A stretch of DNA of 64,000 bases from Herbaspirillum frisingense GSF30 (GCF_000300975.2 NZ_AEEC02000003.1:1-64000); one strand, 5' to 3'. Positions 8,586 to 16,978 are shown, numbered from the stretch's first letter. Made by a program: numbers and translations. Notes: generated by a model not told the origin, from the sequence alone.

Positions 8586-10025
8586 TCAGTCCACCGCCTT
8601 GACCATATCCTCGATGACCTTCTTGGCATCGCCAAAGACCATCATGGTCTTGTCCATGTAGAACAGTTCGTTGTCCAGCCCGGCATAACCGGCGGCCATG
8701 GAGCGCTTGTTCACGATCACGGTCTTGGCCTTGTAGGCCTCCAGGATGGGCATGCCGGCGATCGGCGACTTCGGGTCCTTGGCGGCCGGGTTGACCACGT
8801 CGTTGGCCCCCAGCACCAGTACCACATCGGCCTGGGAAAATTCGCTGTTGATGTCTTCCATCTCGAAGACCTGGTCGTAGGGCACTTCGGCCTCGGCCAG
8901 CAGCACGTTCATGTGACCGGGCATGCGACCGGCTACCGGGTGGATTGCATACTTCACGGTCACGCCGTTGTGGGTGAGCTTTTCGGTCAATTCCTTCAGG
9001 GCATGCTGGGCGCGCGCCACTGCCAGGCCGTAGCCGGGCACGATGATGACGGTCTCGGCATTGCCCATCAGGAAGGCCGCATCATCGGCCGAACCGGACT
9101 TGACATTGCGCTGCTGCTGCGCGCCGCCACCGGCGGCGGCGGCCTCACCGCCAAAGCCGCCCAGGATCACGTTGAAGAAGGAGCGGTTCATCGCCTTGCA
9201 CATGATGTAGGACAGGATCGCGCCGGACGAGCCGACCAGCGAACCGGCGATGATGAGCATGGAATTGTTCAGCGAAAAGCCGATGCCGGCTGCCGCCCAG
9301 CCGGAATAGCTGTTGAGCATCGAGACCACCACCGGCATGTCGGCGCCACCGATGGGGATGATGATCAGCACGCCCAGGGCGAAGGCGATGGCGGCCATGA
9401 TGATGAAGGGCAGCCAGTTCTGCGTGAGGACGAAGATGATGCCGAAGCCGATCATCGCCACCGCCAGCAGCAGGTTCAGGAAGTGCTGGCCGGAGAAGTT
9501 GACCGGGGCGCCCTGGAACAGGCGGAACTTGTATTTGCCCGAGAGCTTGCCGAAGGCGATTACCGAACCCGAGAAAGTGATGGCACCAACGAAGGTACCG
9601 ATAAAGAGCTCCACACGGTTGCCCACCGGGATGGCTTGCCCATGGCCGGAAATGCCCAGCGCCCAGGGTTCGGCCACGGCCGCCACCGCAATGCAGACCG
9701 CCGCCAGGCCGATCAGCGAGTGCATCGCCGCGACCAGTTCGGGCATCTTGGTCATTTCGACGCTGCGCGCCAGGTAGGCGCCGATGCCGCCGCCCACGAT
9801 CACGCCGGCCGCCACCAGCAGGTAGCCGATGTCACCGGAGGCATTGCCGCCCTCGCTCTTGAGCTTCACGATCAGGGCCAGGGTGGTCAGTACCGCGATG
9901 AGCATGCCGGCGATACCGAAGCTGTTGCCGCGTCGTGCCGTGGCCGGGTGCGACAGGCCTTTGAGCGCCTGGATGAAGCAGATCGATGCGATCAGGTACA
10001 ACAGGGTCACCACATTCATGCTCAT
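8586..10025 (-). CDS. pntB: NAD(P) transhydrogenase subunit beta
   Basis: Membrane subunit with the NADP(H)-binding domain of the proton-translocating transhydrogenase, which makes NADPH from NADH using the proton gradient. The 479-residue product has about eight to nine hydrophobic helices in the first 260 residues. A soluble domain follows with the PGYGLAVARAQ fingerprint and a late VLGANDVVNPAA segment, both characteristic of domain III. The reading frame is open to 10478, but the ATG at 10025 overlaps the pntA2 stop (ATGA) and begins with a typical MSMNVVTLLYL start. Last gene of pntA1-panD-pntA2-pntB. Confidence 0.95.
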   Translation of the reverse strand: MSMNVVTLLYLIASICFIQALKGLSHPATARRGNSFGIAGMLIAVLTTLALIVKLKSEGGNASGDIGYLLVAAGVIVGGGIGAYLARSVEMTKMPELVAAMHSLIGLAAVCIAVAAVAEPWALGISGHGQAIPVGNRVELFIGTFVGAITFSGSVIAFGKLSGKYKFRLFQGAPVNFSGQHFLNLLLAVAMIGFGIIFVLTQNWLPFIIMAAIAFALGVLIIIPIGGADMPVVVSMLNSYSGWAAAGIGFSLNNSMLIIAGSLVGSSGAILSYIMCKAMNRSFFNVILGGFGGEAAAAGGGAQQQRNVKSGSADDAAFLMGNAETVIIVPGYGLAVARAQHALKELTEKLTHNGVTVKYAIHPVAGRMPGHMNVLLAEAEVPYDQVFEMEDINSEFSQADVVLVLGANDVVNPAAKDPKSPIAGMPILEAYKAKTVIVNKRSMAAGYAGLDNELFYMDKTMMVFGDAKKVIEDMVKAVD

Positions 10026-10336
10026 GCTTGTTCTCCCGACTTGGCCTTGGGCTCTTTCTTCTTGAACATTTCCAGCATGCGCTGGGTCACCATGAAGCCG
10101 CCGAACACGTTGACCGCCGCCAGCGCCACGGCCAGCGTACCGGCAATGCGGCCCACCGTGCCTTCGGTCAGGCCTGCGGCCAGCATGGCGCCGATGATGA
10201 TGATGGCCGAGATGGCATTGGTCACCGCCATGAGCGGTGTGTGCAAGGCGGGAGTGACGGTCCAGACCACGTGGTAGCCGACATAGATGGCCAGCACGAA
10301 GATGATCAGGTTGATGATGGTGTGGCTGACTTCCAT
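10022..10336 (-). CDS. pntA2: NAD(P) transhydrogenase subunit alpha, part 2 (membrane part)
   Basis: Small 104-residue protein with three hydrophobic helices and a basic C-terminal tail (FKKKEPKAK). It corresponds to the membrane segment that is fused to the NAD-binding domain in E. coli PntA but encoded separately in many alpha- and betaproteobacteria. Its stop overlaps the pntB start. It is separated from pntA1 by panD, an unusual insertion. GGAGGAA lies just upstream of the ATG. Confidence 0.93.
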   Translation of the reverse strand: MEVSHTIINLIIFVLAIYVGYHVVWTVTPALHTPLMAVTNAISAIIIIGAMLAAGLTEGTVGRIAGTLAVALAAVNVFGGFMVTQRMLEMFKKKEPKAKSGEQA

Positions 10337-10398
10337 GTTGTTCCTCCTTGTGGCACGACCGGCCGAAGCGGCTGGCCGTGCGGATTATTGGTGAGGGG

Positions 10399-10761
10399 TC
10401 AGATCGCTTTGAGGCTGGTGATGCGGTTCTTGTCGTCCACGAAGACGACCTTGGGCTTGTAGGTGGCGACTTCTTCATCGCTCATTGGCGCATAGGTGCA
10501 GATGATCAGCAGGTCACCCAGATGCGCCAGGCGGGCAGCTGCGCCATTGAGCGAAATCTCGCCGCTGCCGCGCTTGCCACGAATGGCATAGGTGGAGAAG
10601 CGCTCGCCGTTGTTGACGTTGTAGAGCTCGATCTTCTCGAACTCGCGGATGTCGGCCGCTTCCAGCAGGTCTTCGTCGATTCCGCAGGAGCCTTCGTAGT
10701 TCAGGTCACACTGGGTGACCGAGGCGCGATGGATCTTCGCGCGCAGCATGATGCGTTGCAT
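10399..10761 (-). CDS. panD: Aspartate 1-decarboxylase proenzyme
   Basis: Pyruvoyl enzyme that decarboxylates aspartate to beta-alanine for pantothenate and CoA synthesis. The 120-residue proenzyme shows the self-cleavage site at Gly24-Ser25 in YEGSCGID, with Lys9 and Tyr22 as expected, and the conserved NGAAARLA segment. It lies between pntA1 (90 bases upstream) and pntA2 (62 bases downstream) on the same strand, so it is probably co-transcribed with the transhydrogenase genes. Confidence 0.96.
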   Translation of the reverse strand: MQRIMLRAKIHRASVTQCDLNYEGSCGIDEDLLEAADIREFEKIELYNVNNGERFSTYAIRGKRGSGEISLNGAAARLAHLGDLLIICTYAPMSDEEVATYKPKVVFVDDKNRITSLKAI

Positions 10762-10851
10762 GTACTTCTTCCTTCTTTGTTTCCGTGGGTGATGATTTGC
10801 GGCTAAAGGGCCGGGATTGCCCGGGTTTTCCGCCGCCCCGGGCCGGCAGAT

Positions 10852-11967
10852 TCATTTGCGCAGGATTTCGCCGCCCTGGCAGAGCAGTGTGGCCGCGACG
10901 ATGTCGTCTTCCCGGTTGATGACCAGCTTGCCCTCGGCGTCGATGATCAGTTTCAGGAAGTCCAGCACGTTGCGGGCATACAGGGCCGAGGCATCGGCCG
11001 CCACCAGGGCCGCCAGGTTGCCTTCGCCGATGATGTGCACACCGTGCTTGATGACGGTCTTGCCGGGTTCCGACAAGGGGCAGTTGCCCCCCTGGTCGAC
11101 CGCCATGTCCAGGATCACCGAACCGGGCTTCATGGCCTTGACGGTCTCTTCACTGATGAGCACCGGTGCCTTGCGGCCGGGGATCAGGGCGGTCGTGATG
11201 ATGATGTCAGCCTGTCTGGCACGTTCATGCACCAGTTCTGCCTGGCGCTTCATCCAGTCCGGTGGCATGGGGCGGGCATAGCCGCCCACGCCCTGGGCGA
11301 TTTCCTTCTCTTCGTCGGTCAGGAAGGGAACATCCAGGAATTTGGCGCCGAGCGACTCGATCTGCTCCTTCACGGCCGGACGTACATCAGAAGCCTCGAT
11401 CACCGCACCCAGGCGCTTGGCGGTGGCAATGGCCTGCAGGCCGGCCACGCCGGCACCCATGATCAACATGCGGGCGGCCTTGACGGTGCCGGCGGCAGTC
11501 ATGAGCATGGGCATGAAGCGCTGGTAGGTATTGGCCGCCATCAGCACGGCCTTGTAGCCGGCGATGTTGGCCTGCGAAGACAGCACGTCCATGGATTGCG
11601 CCCGCGTGGTACGCGGCGCGGCCTCCAGGGCGAAGGCTGTGAGCCCGGCGGCGGCCATGGCGGCGATGTTGTCGGCATCGAAGGGGTTGAGCATGCCGAC
11701 GATCACCGTGCCTGGCGTGATGCGGGCCCGCTCGCTCTGGCTGGGCGCCCGCACCTTGAGCAGGATTTCGGCGCTGTAGACCGCCTCGGCACTGCCGATG
11801 CTGGCGCCGACGGCGACATAGGCCTCGTCAGGAATGCTGGACTTGATCCCGGCCCCGGATTCGACCATCACCTCGTGCCTGGCGGCCACCAGTTTCTTGA
11901 CGGTTTCGGGGGTGGCGGCGACACGGGTTTCTCCGTCCCGGCTTTCGGCGGGGATCGCTATCCTCAT
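10852..11967 (-). CDS. pntA1: NAD(P) transhydrogenase subunit alpha, part 1 (NAD-binding)
   Basis: Soluble NAD(H)-binding domain I of the transhydrogenase, 371 residues. It begins MRIAIPAES with the ETRVAATPETV signature of the alanine dehydrogenase/transhydrogenase N-terminal family. The nucleotide-binding GAGVAGLQAIATAKRLGA segment and the ASDVRPAVKEQIESLGA loop are both visible. It lacks the membrane helices, which are in the separate pntA2. First gene of the minus-strand pnt operon; the upstream region is shared with divergent nudJ. Confidence 0.95.
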   Translation of the reverse strand: MRIAIPAESRDGETRVAATPETVKKLVAARHEVMVESGAGIKSSIPDEAYVAVGASIGSAEAVYSAEILLKVRAPSQSERARITPGTVIVGMLNPFDADNIAAMAAAGLTAFALEAAPRTTRAQSMDVLSSQANIAGYKAVLMAANTYQRFMPMLMTAAGTVKAARMLIMGAGVAGLQAIATAKRLGAVIEASDVRPAVKEQIESLGAKFLDVPFLTDEEKEIAQGVGGYARPMPPDWMKRQAELVHERARQADIIITTALIPGRKAPVLISEETVKAMKPGSVILDMAVDQGGNCPLSEPGKTVIKHGVHIIGEGNLAALVAADASALYARNVLDFLKLIIDAEGKLVINREDDIVAATLLCQGGEILRK

Positions 11968-12133
11968 TCCTGGCTCCTTTTTTTGTGGATTCTTGCCCCA
12001 ATCTTACACGACTGCCCTTGTCGGCCAAGTAATTTACCGATCCATGAGAACCGCCGCAGCCGCTTGTGTGGCGAGGGCTGGCGCTGAAGAGTCGGCCCCG
12101 ACAGGGTAGAATGCCGGATTCACGAGGTCATCA

Positions 12134-12625
12134 ATGTCTGAAGTCTGGAAACCCTCTGTCACCGTCGCCGCCGTCATCGAGCGCGACGGCCGCTTCCTGA
12201 TGGTGGAAGAACATAGCGCCGGCGGGCTGCGCATCAACCAGCCGGCCGGGCACCTGGAACCGGGCGAGTCGCTCATCGAGGCAGCGGTGCGCGAGGCGCT
12301 GGAAGAATCAGCCCACGTGTTCAGCCCTACCGCTCTGGTCGGCACCTACCTGTCGCGCAACGTGTCGTCCTCCCGCGGCGGGATGTCGGTTACGTACCTG
12401 CGCTTCGCCTTTGCCGGGACGGTCGGCGATGCACTCGATCGACCGCTGGATGAAGGCATCGTGCGCGCCCTCTGGATGACACGCGACGAACTGGCGGCCT
12501 GTGCCCAGCGCCACCGCAGCCCGCTGGTACTGCGCTGCGTGGACGACTACCTGCGCGGCCAGCGGGCACCGCTGGAGCTGGTGCATACCGATCCCAGCGC
12601 GATCGGGGACTTGCCGGATCATTGA
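12134..12625 (+). CDS. nudJ: Nudix hydrolase, NudJ-like phosphatase
   Basis: Hydrolase of nucleoside or thiamine diphosphates, 163 residues. The Nudix box runs GHLEPGESLIEAAVREALEE; the Gly after the EE pair is replaced by Ala, as seen in some NudJ relatives. It lies 39 bases upstream of mnmA on the same strand, the same pairing as nudJ-mnmA in E. coli, which supports the NudJ assignment. The exact substrate cannot be read from sequence. Confidence 0.85.
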   Translation: MSEVWKPSVTVAAVIERDGRFLMVEEHSAGGLRINQPAGHLEPGESLIEAAVREALEESAHVFSPTALVGTYLSRNVSSSRGGMSVTYLRFAFAGTVGDALDRPLDEGIVRALWMTRDELAACAQRHRSPLVLRCVDDYLRGQRAPLELVHTDPSAIGDLPDH

Positions 12626-12664
12626 GCGACAGCAGCGCTGCCTGTCGCATAGAACGGAAACAAC

Positions 12665-13771
12665 ATGAGCAAGAAAAGAGTAGTCATCGGCATGTCGGGC
12701 GGCGTGGATTCGTCGGTTTCGGCATGGCTGCTGAAGGAGCAGGGTTATGAAGTCATCGGCCTGTTCATGAAGAACTGGGAAGATGACGACGATTCGGAAT
12801 ATTGCTCCACCCGCGAAGACTGGATCGACGCGGTCAGCGTGGCCGATGTGGTCGGGGTGGACATCGAGGCGGTCAACTTCGCCTCCGAATACAAGGACCG
12901 CGTCTTCGCCGAATTCCTGCGCGAATACCAGGCGGGACGCACACCCAACCCGGACGTGCTGTGCAATGCCGAAATCAAGTTCAAGGCCTTCCTGGACCAC
13001 GCCATGAAGCTGGGCGCCGATCTGATCGCCACCGGCCACTATGCGCGCGTACGCCAGGGTCCTCAGGGCGACTTCCAGCTGCTCAAGGCGATGGACGCCA
13101 GCAAGGACCAAAGCTACTTCCTGCATCGCCTGAACCAGGAGCAGCTCTCGCGCACCGTCTTCCCGCTGGGGGAGATCCACAAGACCGAAGTGCGCAAGAT
13201 CGCCGAGCAACTGCAACTGCCCAATGCGAAAAAGAAGGATTCGACCGGTATCTGCTTCATCGGCGAGCGGCCCTTCCGCGAATTTCTCAACCGTTACCTT
13301 TCCTACAAGCCGGGGCCGATCAAGACCGCCGATGGCCAGACGGTGGGCGAGCATGTCGGCCTGTCGTTCTATACGCTGGGCCAGCGCAAGGGCATCGGCA
13401 TCGGCGGCCTGAAGGCGCACCAGAATGCCGACGGCCATGGCGACGCCTGGTACGTGGCGCGCAAGGATGTGGACAACAACACCCTCTACATCGTGCAAGG
13501 CCATGACCACCCCTGGCTGCTGTCGCCCACGCTCTCGGCCGGCCAGGTCAGCTGGGTCGCTGGCCACGCGCCGCAACTGCCGGCGCTGTCGGCCAAGACG
13601 CGCTATCGCCAGGCTGACGTCCCCTGTGGCTTCAGCGACGCCGGTGCCAGCTTCTCGCTCGCCTTCGACAATGCCCAGTGGGCCGTCACGCCGGGGCAAT
13701 CCGCCGTGTTGTACGACGGCGACGTCTGCCTGGGTGGCGGCATCATCGAAACTGGCGCATTGCCCGACTAG
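12665..13771 (+). CDS. mnmA: tRNA-specific 2-thiouridylase MnmA
   Basis: Adds the sulfur of 2-thiouridine at wobble position 34 of Lys, Glu and Gln tRNAs. The 368-residue protein has the PP-loop SGGVDSS near the N-terminus. The two catalytic cysteines are in VLCNAEIKF (Cys100) and GICFIGER (Cys197), matching Cys102/Cys199 of E. coli. The [13 protein letters not shown] and GQRKGIG segments are typical. Preceded by nudJ and followed by a strong terminator. Confidence 0.97.
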   Translation: MSKKRVVIGMSGGVDSSVSAWLLKEQGYEVIGLFMKNWEDDDDSEYCSTREDWIDAVSVADVVGVDIEAVNFASEYKDRVFAEFLREYQAGRTPNPDVLCNAEIKFKAFLDHAMKLGADLIATGHYARVRQGPQGDFQLLKAMDASKDQSYFLHRLNQEQLSRTVFPLGEIHKTEVRKIAEQLQLPNAKKKDSTGICFIGERPFREFLNRYLSYKPGPIKTADGQTVGEHVGLSFYTLGQRKGIGIGGLKAHQNADGHGDAWYVARKDVDNNTLYIVQGHDHPWLLSPTLSAGQVSWVAGHAPQLPALSAKTRYRQADVPCGFSDAGASFSLAFDNAQWAVTPGQSAVLYDGDVCLGGGIIETGALPD

Positions 13772-13797
13772 ACATTCCTGTAGATCAACATTCTGAC

Positions 13798-13834
13798 GCC
13801 CCGACGGTGATTTCACCTCGGGGCACTTTCTTTT
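13798..13834 (+). terminator. Intrinsic terminator after mnmA
   Basis: The outer stem GCCCCGA/TCGGGGC (13798-13804 with 13818-13824) continues into an inner GGTG/CACC pairing. ACTTTCTTTT follows. It is 27 bases after the mnmA stop. Confidence 0.85.
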
Positions 13835-13885
13835 GGGCAACATCTCGGCGATGGGTGGCCTTGAACTGTCAGCCTGATGGCTCCA

Positions 13886-13904
13886 GATGATAAAAATTAT
13901 CAAT
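13886..13904. promoter_or_regulatory. Candidate Fur box 1 upstream of hemP
   Basis: The core TGATAAAAATTATCA (13888-13902) matches the 7-1-7 Fur consensus TGATAATNATTATCA at 13 of the 14 defined positions, the exception being the last base of the left half. It is almost a perfect palindrome and lies about 85 bases before the hemP start, upstream of a candidate promoter. Confidence 0.65.
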
Positions 13905-13921
13905 CACACCGATAAAAGGGC

Positions 13922-13950
13922 TTGCAATCCGGCCGCAAATGGCAAATAAT
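13922..13950 (+). promoter_or_regulatory. Candidate sigma-70 promoter of hemP
   Basis: TTGCAA at 13922-13927 and AATAAT at 13945-13950 are separated by 17 bases. The -10 matches 5 of 6 consensus positions and the -35 matches 4 of 6. Fur-box-like sequences lie on both sides, so iron repression is likely. Confidence 0.5.
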
Positions 13951-13953
13951 CTA

Positions 13954-13972
13954 AATAAGAATTGTTCGCATT
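13954..13972. promoter_or_regulatory. Candidate Fur box 2 at the hemP start region
   Basis: AATAAGAATTGTTCGCATT is partly palindromic (AAT..GAA...TTC..ATT) and resembles the AATGAGAATNATTCTCATT form of Fur sites. It begins three bases after the candidate -10, where a bound repressor would block transcription initiation. Confidence 0.6.
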
Positions 13973-13990
13973 TAATAGGAGGTGATTGTA

Positions 13991-14179
13991 ATGAGCCAAC
14001 TGAACGACAACAGCATGGAACGTCGCAACAAGCCGGGCACGACCGCCAACGGAACTCCGATCACCCGCATCAAGAGCACGGACCTGTTCCGTCAGATGCG
14101 CGAACTGGAGATCGATCATGGCGGTCGCATCTACAAGCTGCGACTGACGCAATTGAACAAGCTGATCCTGACGGCCTGA
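13991..14179 (+). CDS. hemP: Hemin uptake protein HemP
   Basis: Small protein of 62 residues with the HemP signature in its C-terminal half: STDLFRQMRE, then H-G-G-R-I-Y-K-L-R-L-T and N-K-L-I-L-T. In several betaproteobacteria HemP/HmuP is needed for expression of haem-uptake genes. The start is the ATG at 13991, preceded by a near-perfect ribosome-binding sequence AGGAGGTGAT 5-14 bases upstream; the GTG at 13982 lies inside that sequence and is rejected. Two Fur-box-like sites precede it. No haem receptor gene is in the window, so HemP would act elsewhere or in trans. Confidence 0.92.
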   Translation: MSQLNDNSMERRNKPGTTANGTPITRIKSTDLFRQMRELEIDHGGRIYKLRLTQLNKLILTA

Positions 14180-14274
14180 TCCGGTCGTCTTCAGGAGAAG
14201 GTGGATAAACAGGCCAGCCAGCGTCGTTCGTCATGACGCGTCGCCAGCCAAGCTAGCCCAGCGAGGAGAGTTTG

Positions 14275-14598
14275 ATGGTTACCGAGAACATGACGTCCGC
14301 ATTTGTGGAACCCAACAACGCACCGGCCCAACCTGAACTTCTGGTGTCCGCCGTGTTGCATCTGATGTCGCACTACACCGCCAACAACAGCCAGGAAACG
14401 CAAAGCTGCGTGAAGCTGGCCTCGGTGATCGAAAGACACCTGAAAGCGCTGGCGGAATTGCCCAACCTGGCGCCGGTACTGCGGGCGACCTGCCAGCAGT
14501 TGTCGGAACAATGGGCGCATGTGGTGGAACGGACGATGCCGCCGCCGGAAAAATTCAATTTCTTCTCGCGCATGGTTGCAGGAGCGAGATCTGCATAG
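14275..14598 (+). CDS. Conserved hypothetical protein in the hemP-bfd block
   Basis: Product of 107 residues, mostly predicted helical, with two cysteines (SCVK near residue 44, ATCQQ near residue 77) and no signal peptide or membrane segment. The start at 14275 has GAGGAG seven bases upstream. I do not recognise a family. It lies between hemP and bfd on the same strand with short gaps (95 and 30 bases), so it is probably part of the iron-regulated transcript. A role in iron or haem handling is inferred from position only. Composition is like its neighbours. Confidence 0.75.
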   Translation: MVTENMTSAFVEPNNAPAQPELLVSAVLHLMSHYTANNSQETQSCVKLASVIERHLKALAELPNLAPVLRATCQQLSEQWAHVVERTMPPPEKFNFFSRMVAGARSA

Positions 14599-14628
14599 AG
14601 CCTGATGAAGCAGGCAGCAAGGCGTACA

Positions 14629-14856
14629 ATGATCGTATGTGTTTGTAACAACATCTCCGAAGGCAAGATCCATCAGGCGGTCGATGCAGGCATGACGTCC
14701 ATGGCCGAGTTGCGCAAGCAGCTCGGCGTGGGTACTTGCTGCGGCAAGTGCCATTCCTGCGCCAAGAATGTCCTGCGCGAGTGTCTCAGCAATACCCGAC
14801 AAACACAGCAGGGCGCCCGTCCGGTGGTATTCCATCCCGCCTTCGCGGCCGCCTGA
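14629..14856 (+). CDS. bfd: Bacterioferritin-associated ferredoxin Bfd
   Basis: A [2Fe-2S] protein of 75 residues that reduces bacterioferritin to release stored iron. The four ligand cysteines are visible: Cys4 and Cys6 in MIVCVC, and Cys38 and Cys41 in CCGKC. A second SCAKNVL segment follows, as in other Bfd-like domains. I chose the ATG at 14629 because the family begins directly with the first cysteine pair. The upstream ATG at 14605 would add eight residues. The partner bacterioferritin gene lies 2.2 kb downstream at 17102. Confidence 0.92.
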   Translation: MIVCVCNNISEGKIHQAVDAGMTSMAELRKQLGVGTCCGKCHSCAKNVLRECLSNTRQTQQGARPVVFHPAFAAA

Positions 14857-14865
14857 ACAAGATCA

Positions 14866-15564
14866 ATGAACGCCATTTCACCGTCTCTCATGAGTGTCAG
14901 CCCACCCAGCGCCCTGTTGCGCCAGGCACGCAAGATCGGCCCGCTGGGCCTGATCATCCTGTTGCACATCGCTTTCTTCTGGGCGCTGCAAAGCGGCCTG
15001 GTCAAGCAGGCCGTCAATGCCGTCCCCAAGGAAGTCATCGCCACCTTCATCGTGCCGGAAAAGGCCCCTGAACCGGCACCTCCCAAGGCCGAGCCGGCCC
15101 CGCCCAAGCAGGTGAAGATCGTCAAGAAGGTGGTGGCGCCGCCCAAGCCGGTTCCGGTCACGGAAACCCCGACCCCGACCAGCATCACCGCACCACCGCA
15201 ACCGCCGCAGCCGGCCACGCCTGCGCCTCAGGCAGCCGCCGAGCCGACCCCGGCACCGGCCGCACCACCGGGTCCGGTCCTGCCCAAGCAGATCACATCC
15301 GGCATCGAATACATCGAGAAACCGAATCCGAGCTACCCCAGCGTCTCGCGCCGCATGGGTGAAGAAGGCGTGGTCGAGTTCCGCGTCACCGTCAACACCA
15401 GCGGCCGCGCGGAAAAGGTGGAGATCACCAAGTCCTCAGGCTATTCCCGCCTGGACGATGCCGCGCGTACGGCCATCATGCGTGCCGTGTTCAAGCCCTA
15501 CATCGAGAACGGCAAGGCCATCACCGTCAGCACGGTCGGCAGCCTGGCGTTCCGCCTGAACTGA
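14866..15564 (+). CDS. tonB: Energy transducer TonB
   Basis: Inner-membrane protein that transmits proton-motive energy to outer-membrane receptors. The 232-residue product has one N-terminal membrane helix (about residues 25-42). A Pro/Ala/Lys-rich periplasmic spacer covers about residues 60-145. The C-terminal TonB domain contains the conserved PSYPSVSRRMGEEGVVEFRV and SSGYSRLDDAA segments. It starts 9 bases after bfd and is followed by exbB and exbD, the usual energising partners. An internal ATG at 14890 is an alternative start. Confidence 0.94.
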   Translation: MNAISPSLMSVSPPSALLRQARKIGPLGLIILLHIAFFWALQSGLVKQAVNAVPKEVIATFIVPEKAPEPAPPKAEPAPPKQVKIVKKVVAPPKPVPVTETPTPTSITAPPQPPQPATPAPQAAAEPTPAPAAPPGPVLPKQITSGIEYIEKPNPSYPSVSRRMGEEGVVEFRVTVNTSGRAEKVEITKSSGYSRLDDAARTAIMRAVFKPYIENGKAITVSTVGSLAFRLN

Positions 15565-15612
15565 GACCGCTGATAGCGGACCACGCAGCACTGGACAACA
15601 TCGACAGCATTT

Positions 15613-15631
15613 TGCCGGGCCTGGCCCGGCA
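15613..15631. repeat. Short hairpin between tonB and exbB
   Basis: TGCCGGGC/GCCCGGCA form a perfect 8-bp stem with a 3-base loop. No T-run follows. It may modulate read-through or mRNA stability between tonB and exbBD. Confidence 0.5.
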
Positions 15632-15685
15632 TCGTATCCGTTTCATCATCCCCTCATCTGATAGACACAAATAGAAGGAAATATC

Positions 15686-16417
15686 ATGGAAGTTAGTCCC
15701 TACGGATTGGAAAGCCTCTGGGCGCAAGGCGATTTCGTGACCAAGGGCGTCGCCGTCCTGTTGCTGGCCATGTCGATCGCATCGTGGTACGTGATCATCA
15801 CCAAGGCGCTGCAGCTGCTGCGTTTCCGCAAGGCCTCGGCGGCCGCTGGCCACCAGTTCTGGGATACCACCAGCCTGCCTGAAGGCGTGGCCACCCTGGG
15901 TCAGGAAAATCCCTTCGCCGATGTCGCCCGCGCCGGCGTCACCGCCATGAGCCACCACACCGCCCACAAGGGCCACCTGCATGACCAGCTGTCGGTGAGC
16001 GACTGGGTCACCCTGTCGCTGCGCCAGGCCATCGACGAAGCCTCCGGCAAGCTGCAGACCGGCATGGCCGTGCTGGCTTCGGTCGGTTCCACCGCTCCGT
16101 TCGTGGGTCTGTTCGGTACCGTCTGGGGCATCTATCACGCGCTGGTGTCCATCGGTACCACCGGCCAGGCCAGCATCGACAAGGTCGCCGGCCCCGTGGG
16201 CGAAGCCCTGATCATGACCGCACTCGGCCTGGCCGTGGCCATTCCCGCCACCTTTGGCTACAACGCCCTGGTACGCGGCAACAAGACCACCATCGCCAAG
16301 CTCAACAAGTTCGGCTTCGACCTGCATGCCCTGTTCGTCACCGGTGCCCGCGCCGCCGATGAAGATGGCCAGCCCAATGGTGGCAAGGCCAAGCTGACCG
16401 CCGTCGGGAGGGCATGA
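15686..16417 (+). CDS. exbB: Biopolymer transport protein ExbB
   Basis: Proton-channel subunit of the TonB system, 243 residues. Three membrane helices are visible: near residues 18-40, 130-155 and 175-200. The second lies in the conserved GSTAPFVGLFGTVWGI region, and the third contains GEALIMTALGLAVAIPA. The ATG at 15686 follows AGAAGGA. Its stop overlaps the exbD start (ATGATGG), indicating translational coupling. There is no separate Fur-like site between tonB and exbB, so it probably belongs to the upstream iron transcript. Confidence 0.95.
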   Translation: MEVSPYGLESLWAQGDFVTKGVAVLLLAMSIASWYVIITKALQLLRFRKASAAAGHQFWDTTSLPEGVATLGQENPFADVARAGVTAMSHHTAHKGHLHDQLSVSDWVTLSLRQAIDEASGKLQTGMAVLASVGSTAPFVGLFGTVWGIYHALVSIGTTGQASIDKVAGPVGEALIMTALGLAVAIPATFGYNALVRGNKTTIAKLNKFGFDLHALFVTGARAADEDGQPNGGKAKLTAVGRA

Positions 16418-16833
16418 TGGCAATGGGTTCCCTGTCCGATTCGGACGACGACTTCAATCCGGAGATCAACACCACCCCGCTGGTGGACGTGATGCTGGTG
16501 CTGCTGATCATCTTCATCATCACCATCCCGGTGATGAACCACGCGGTCAAGATCGACCTGCCCAAGGCCAGCAGCCAGCCTGACCAGGTCAAGCCGGAAA
16601 GCATCAACCTGTCCATCGACGCGACCGGCAACGTCTTCTGGAACGAAGAAAAGATCGACAGCAGCGAGCTGGGTGCGCGCATTGCCGTGGCGGCCCAGAA
16701 GCAACCGCAGCCCGAACTGCACCTGCGCGCCGAACGCACCACCCAGTACGAAAAGGTGGCGCAGGTCATGGCGGCCGCGCAATCGGGCGGTCTCGCCAAG
16801 ATCGGTTTCGTGACGGATCCCGAGAAAAAGTAA
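16414..16833 (+). CDS. exbD: Biopolymer transport protein ExbD
   Basis: Partner of ExbB, 139 residues, with one membrane helix (about residues 23-42) and a periplasmic domain. The essential membrane aspartate is Asp25 in NTTPLVDVML, the same number as in E. coli ExbD. GGGAGGG lies just before the ATG at 16414, which overlaps the exbB stop; the ATG at 16417 is an alternative. A terminator follows. Confidence 0.95.
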   Translation: MMAMGSLSDSDDDFNPEINTTPLVDVMLVLLIIFIITIPVMNHAVKIDLPKASSQPDQVKPESINLSIDATGNVFWNEEKIDSSELGARIAVAAQKQPQPELHLRAERTTQYEKVAQVMAAAQSGGLAKIGFVTDPEKK

Positions 16834-16900
16834 GCCGCGAAACAAGCCGCGATGCGACCGCCTGCCGGTCGTCCGATGTCCATCCCAAGGGATGGCCGGA

Positions 16901-16936
16901 AAAACCTCCCTCGCCCGCCGACGGAGGTTTTTTCGT
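16901..16936 (+). terminator. Intrinsic terminator after exbD
   Basis: AAAACCTCC (16901-16909) pairs with GGAGGTTTT (16923-16931), followed by TTTCGTTTT. It ends the hemP-tonB-exbBD block before bfr. Confidence 0.85.
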
Positions 16937-16959
16937 TTTCATTCACTCGCAGCAACAAA

Positions 16960-16978
16960 GGCAAGAATGATTCGCGCT
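16960..16978. promoter_or_regulatory. Candidate Fur box upstream of bfr
   Basis: The sequence GCAAGAAT-G-ATTCGCGC is an imperfect palindrome around GAATGATTC, the core of many Fur sites. It is about 125 bases before the bfr start and just after the exbD terminator. Confidence 0.5.

Noticed and set aside
8490-10277. Long plus-strand open frame of 595 codons opposite pntB
   Set aside because: It is His/Gly/Asp-rich, the typical mirror of a high-GC gene on the other strand, and pntB and pntA2 are clearly real.
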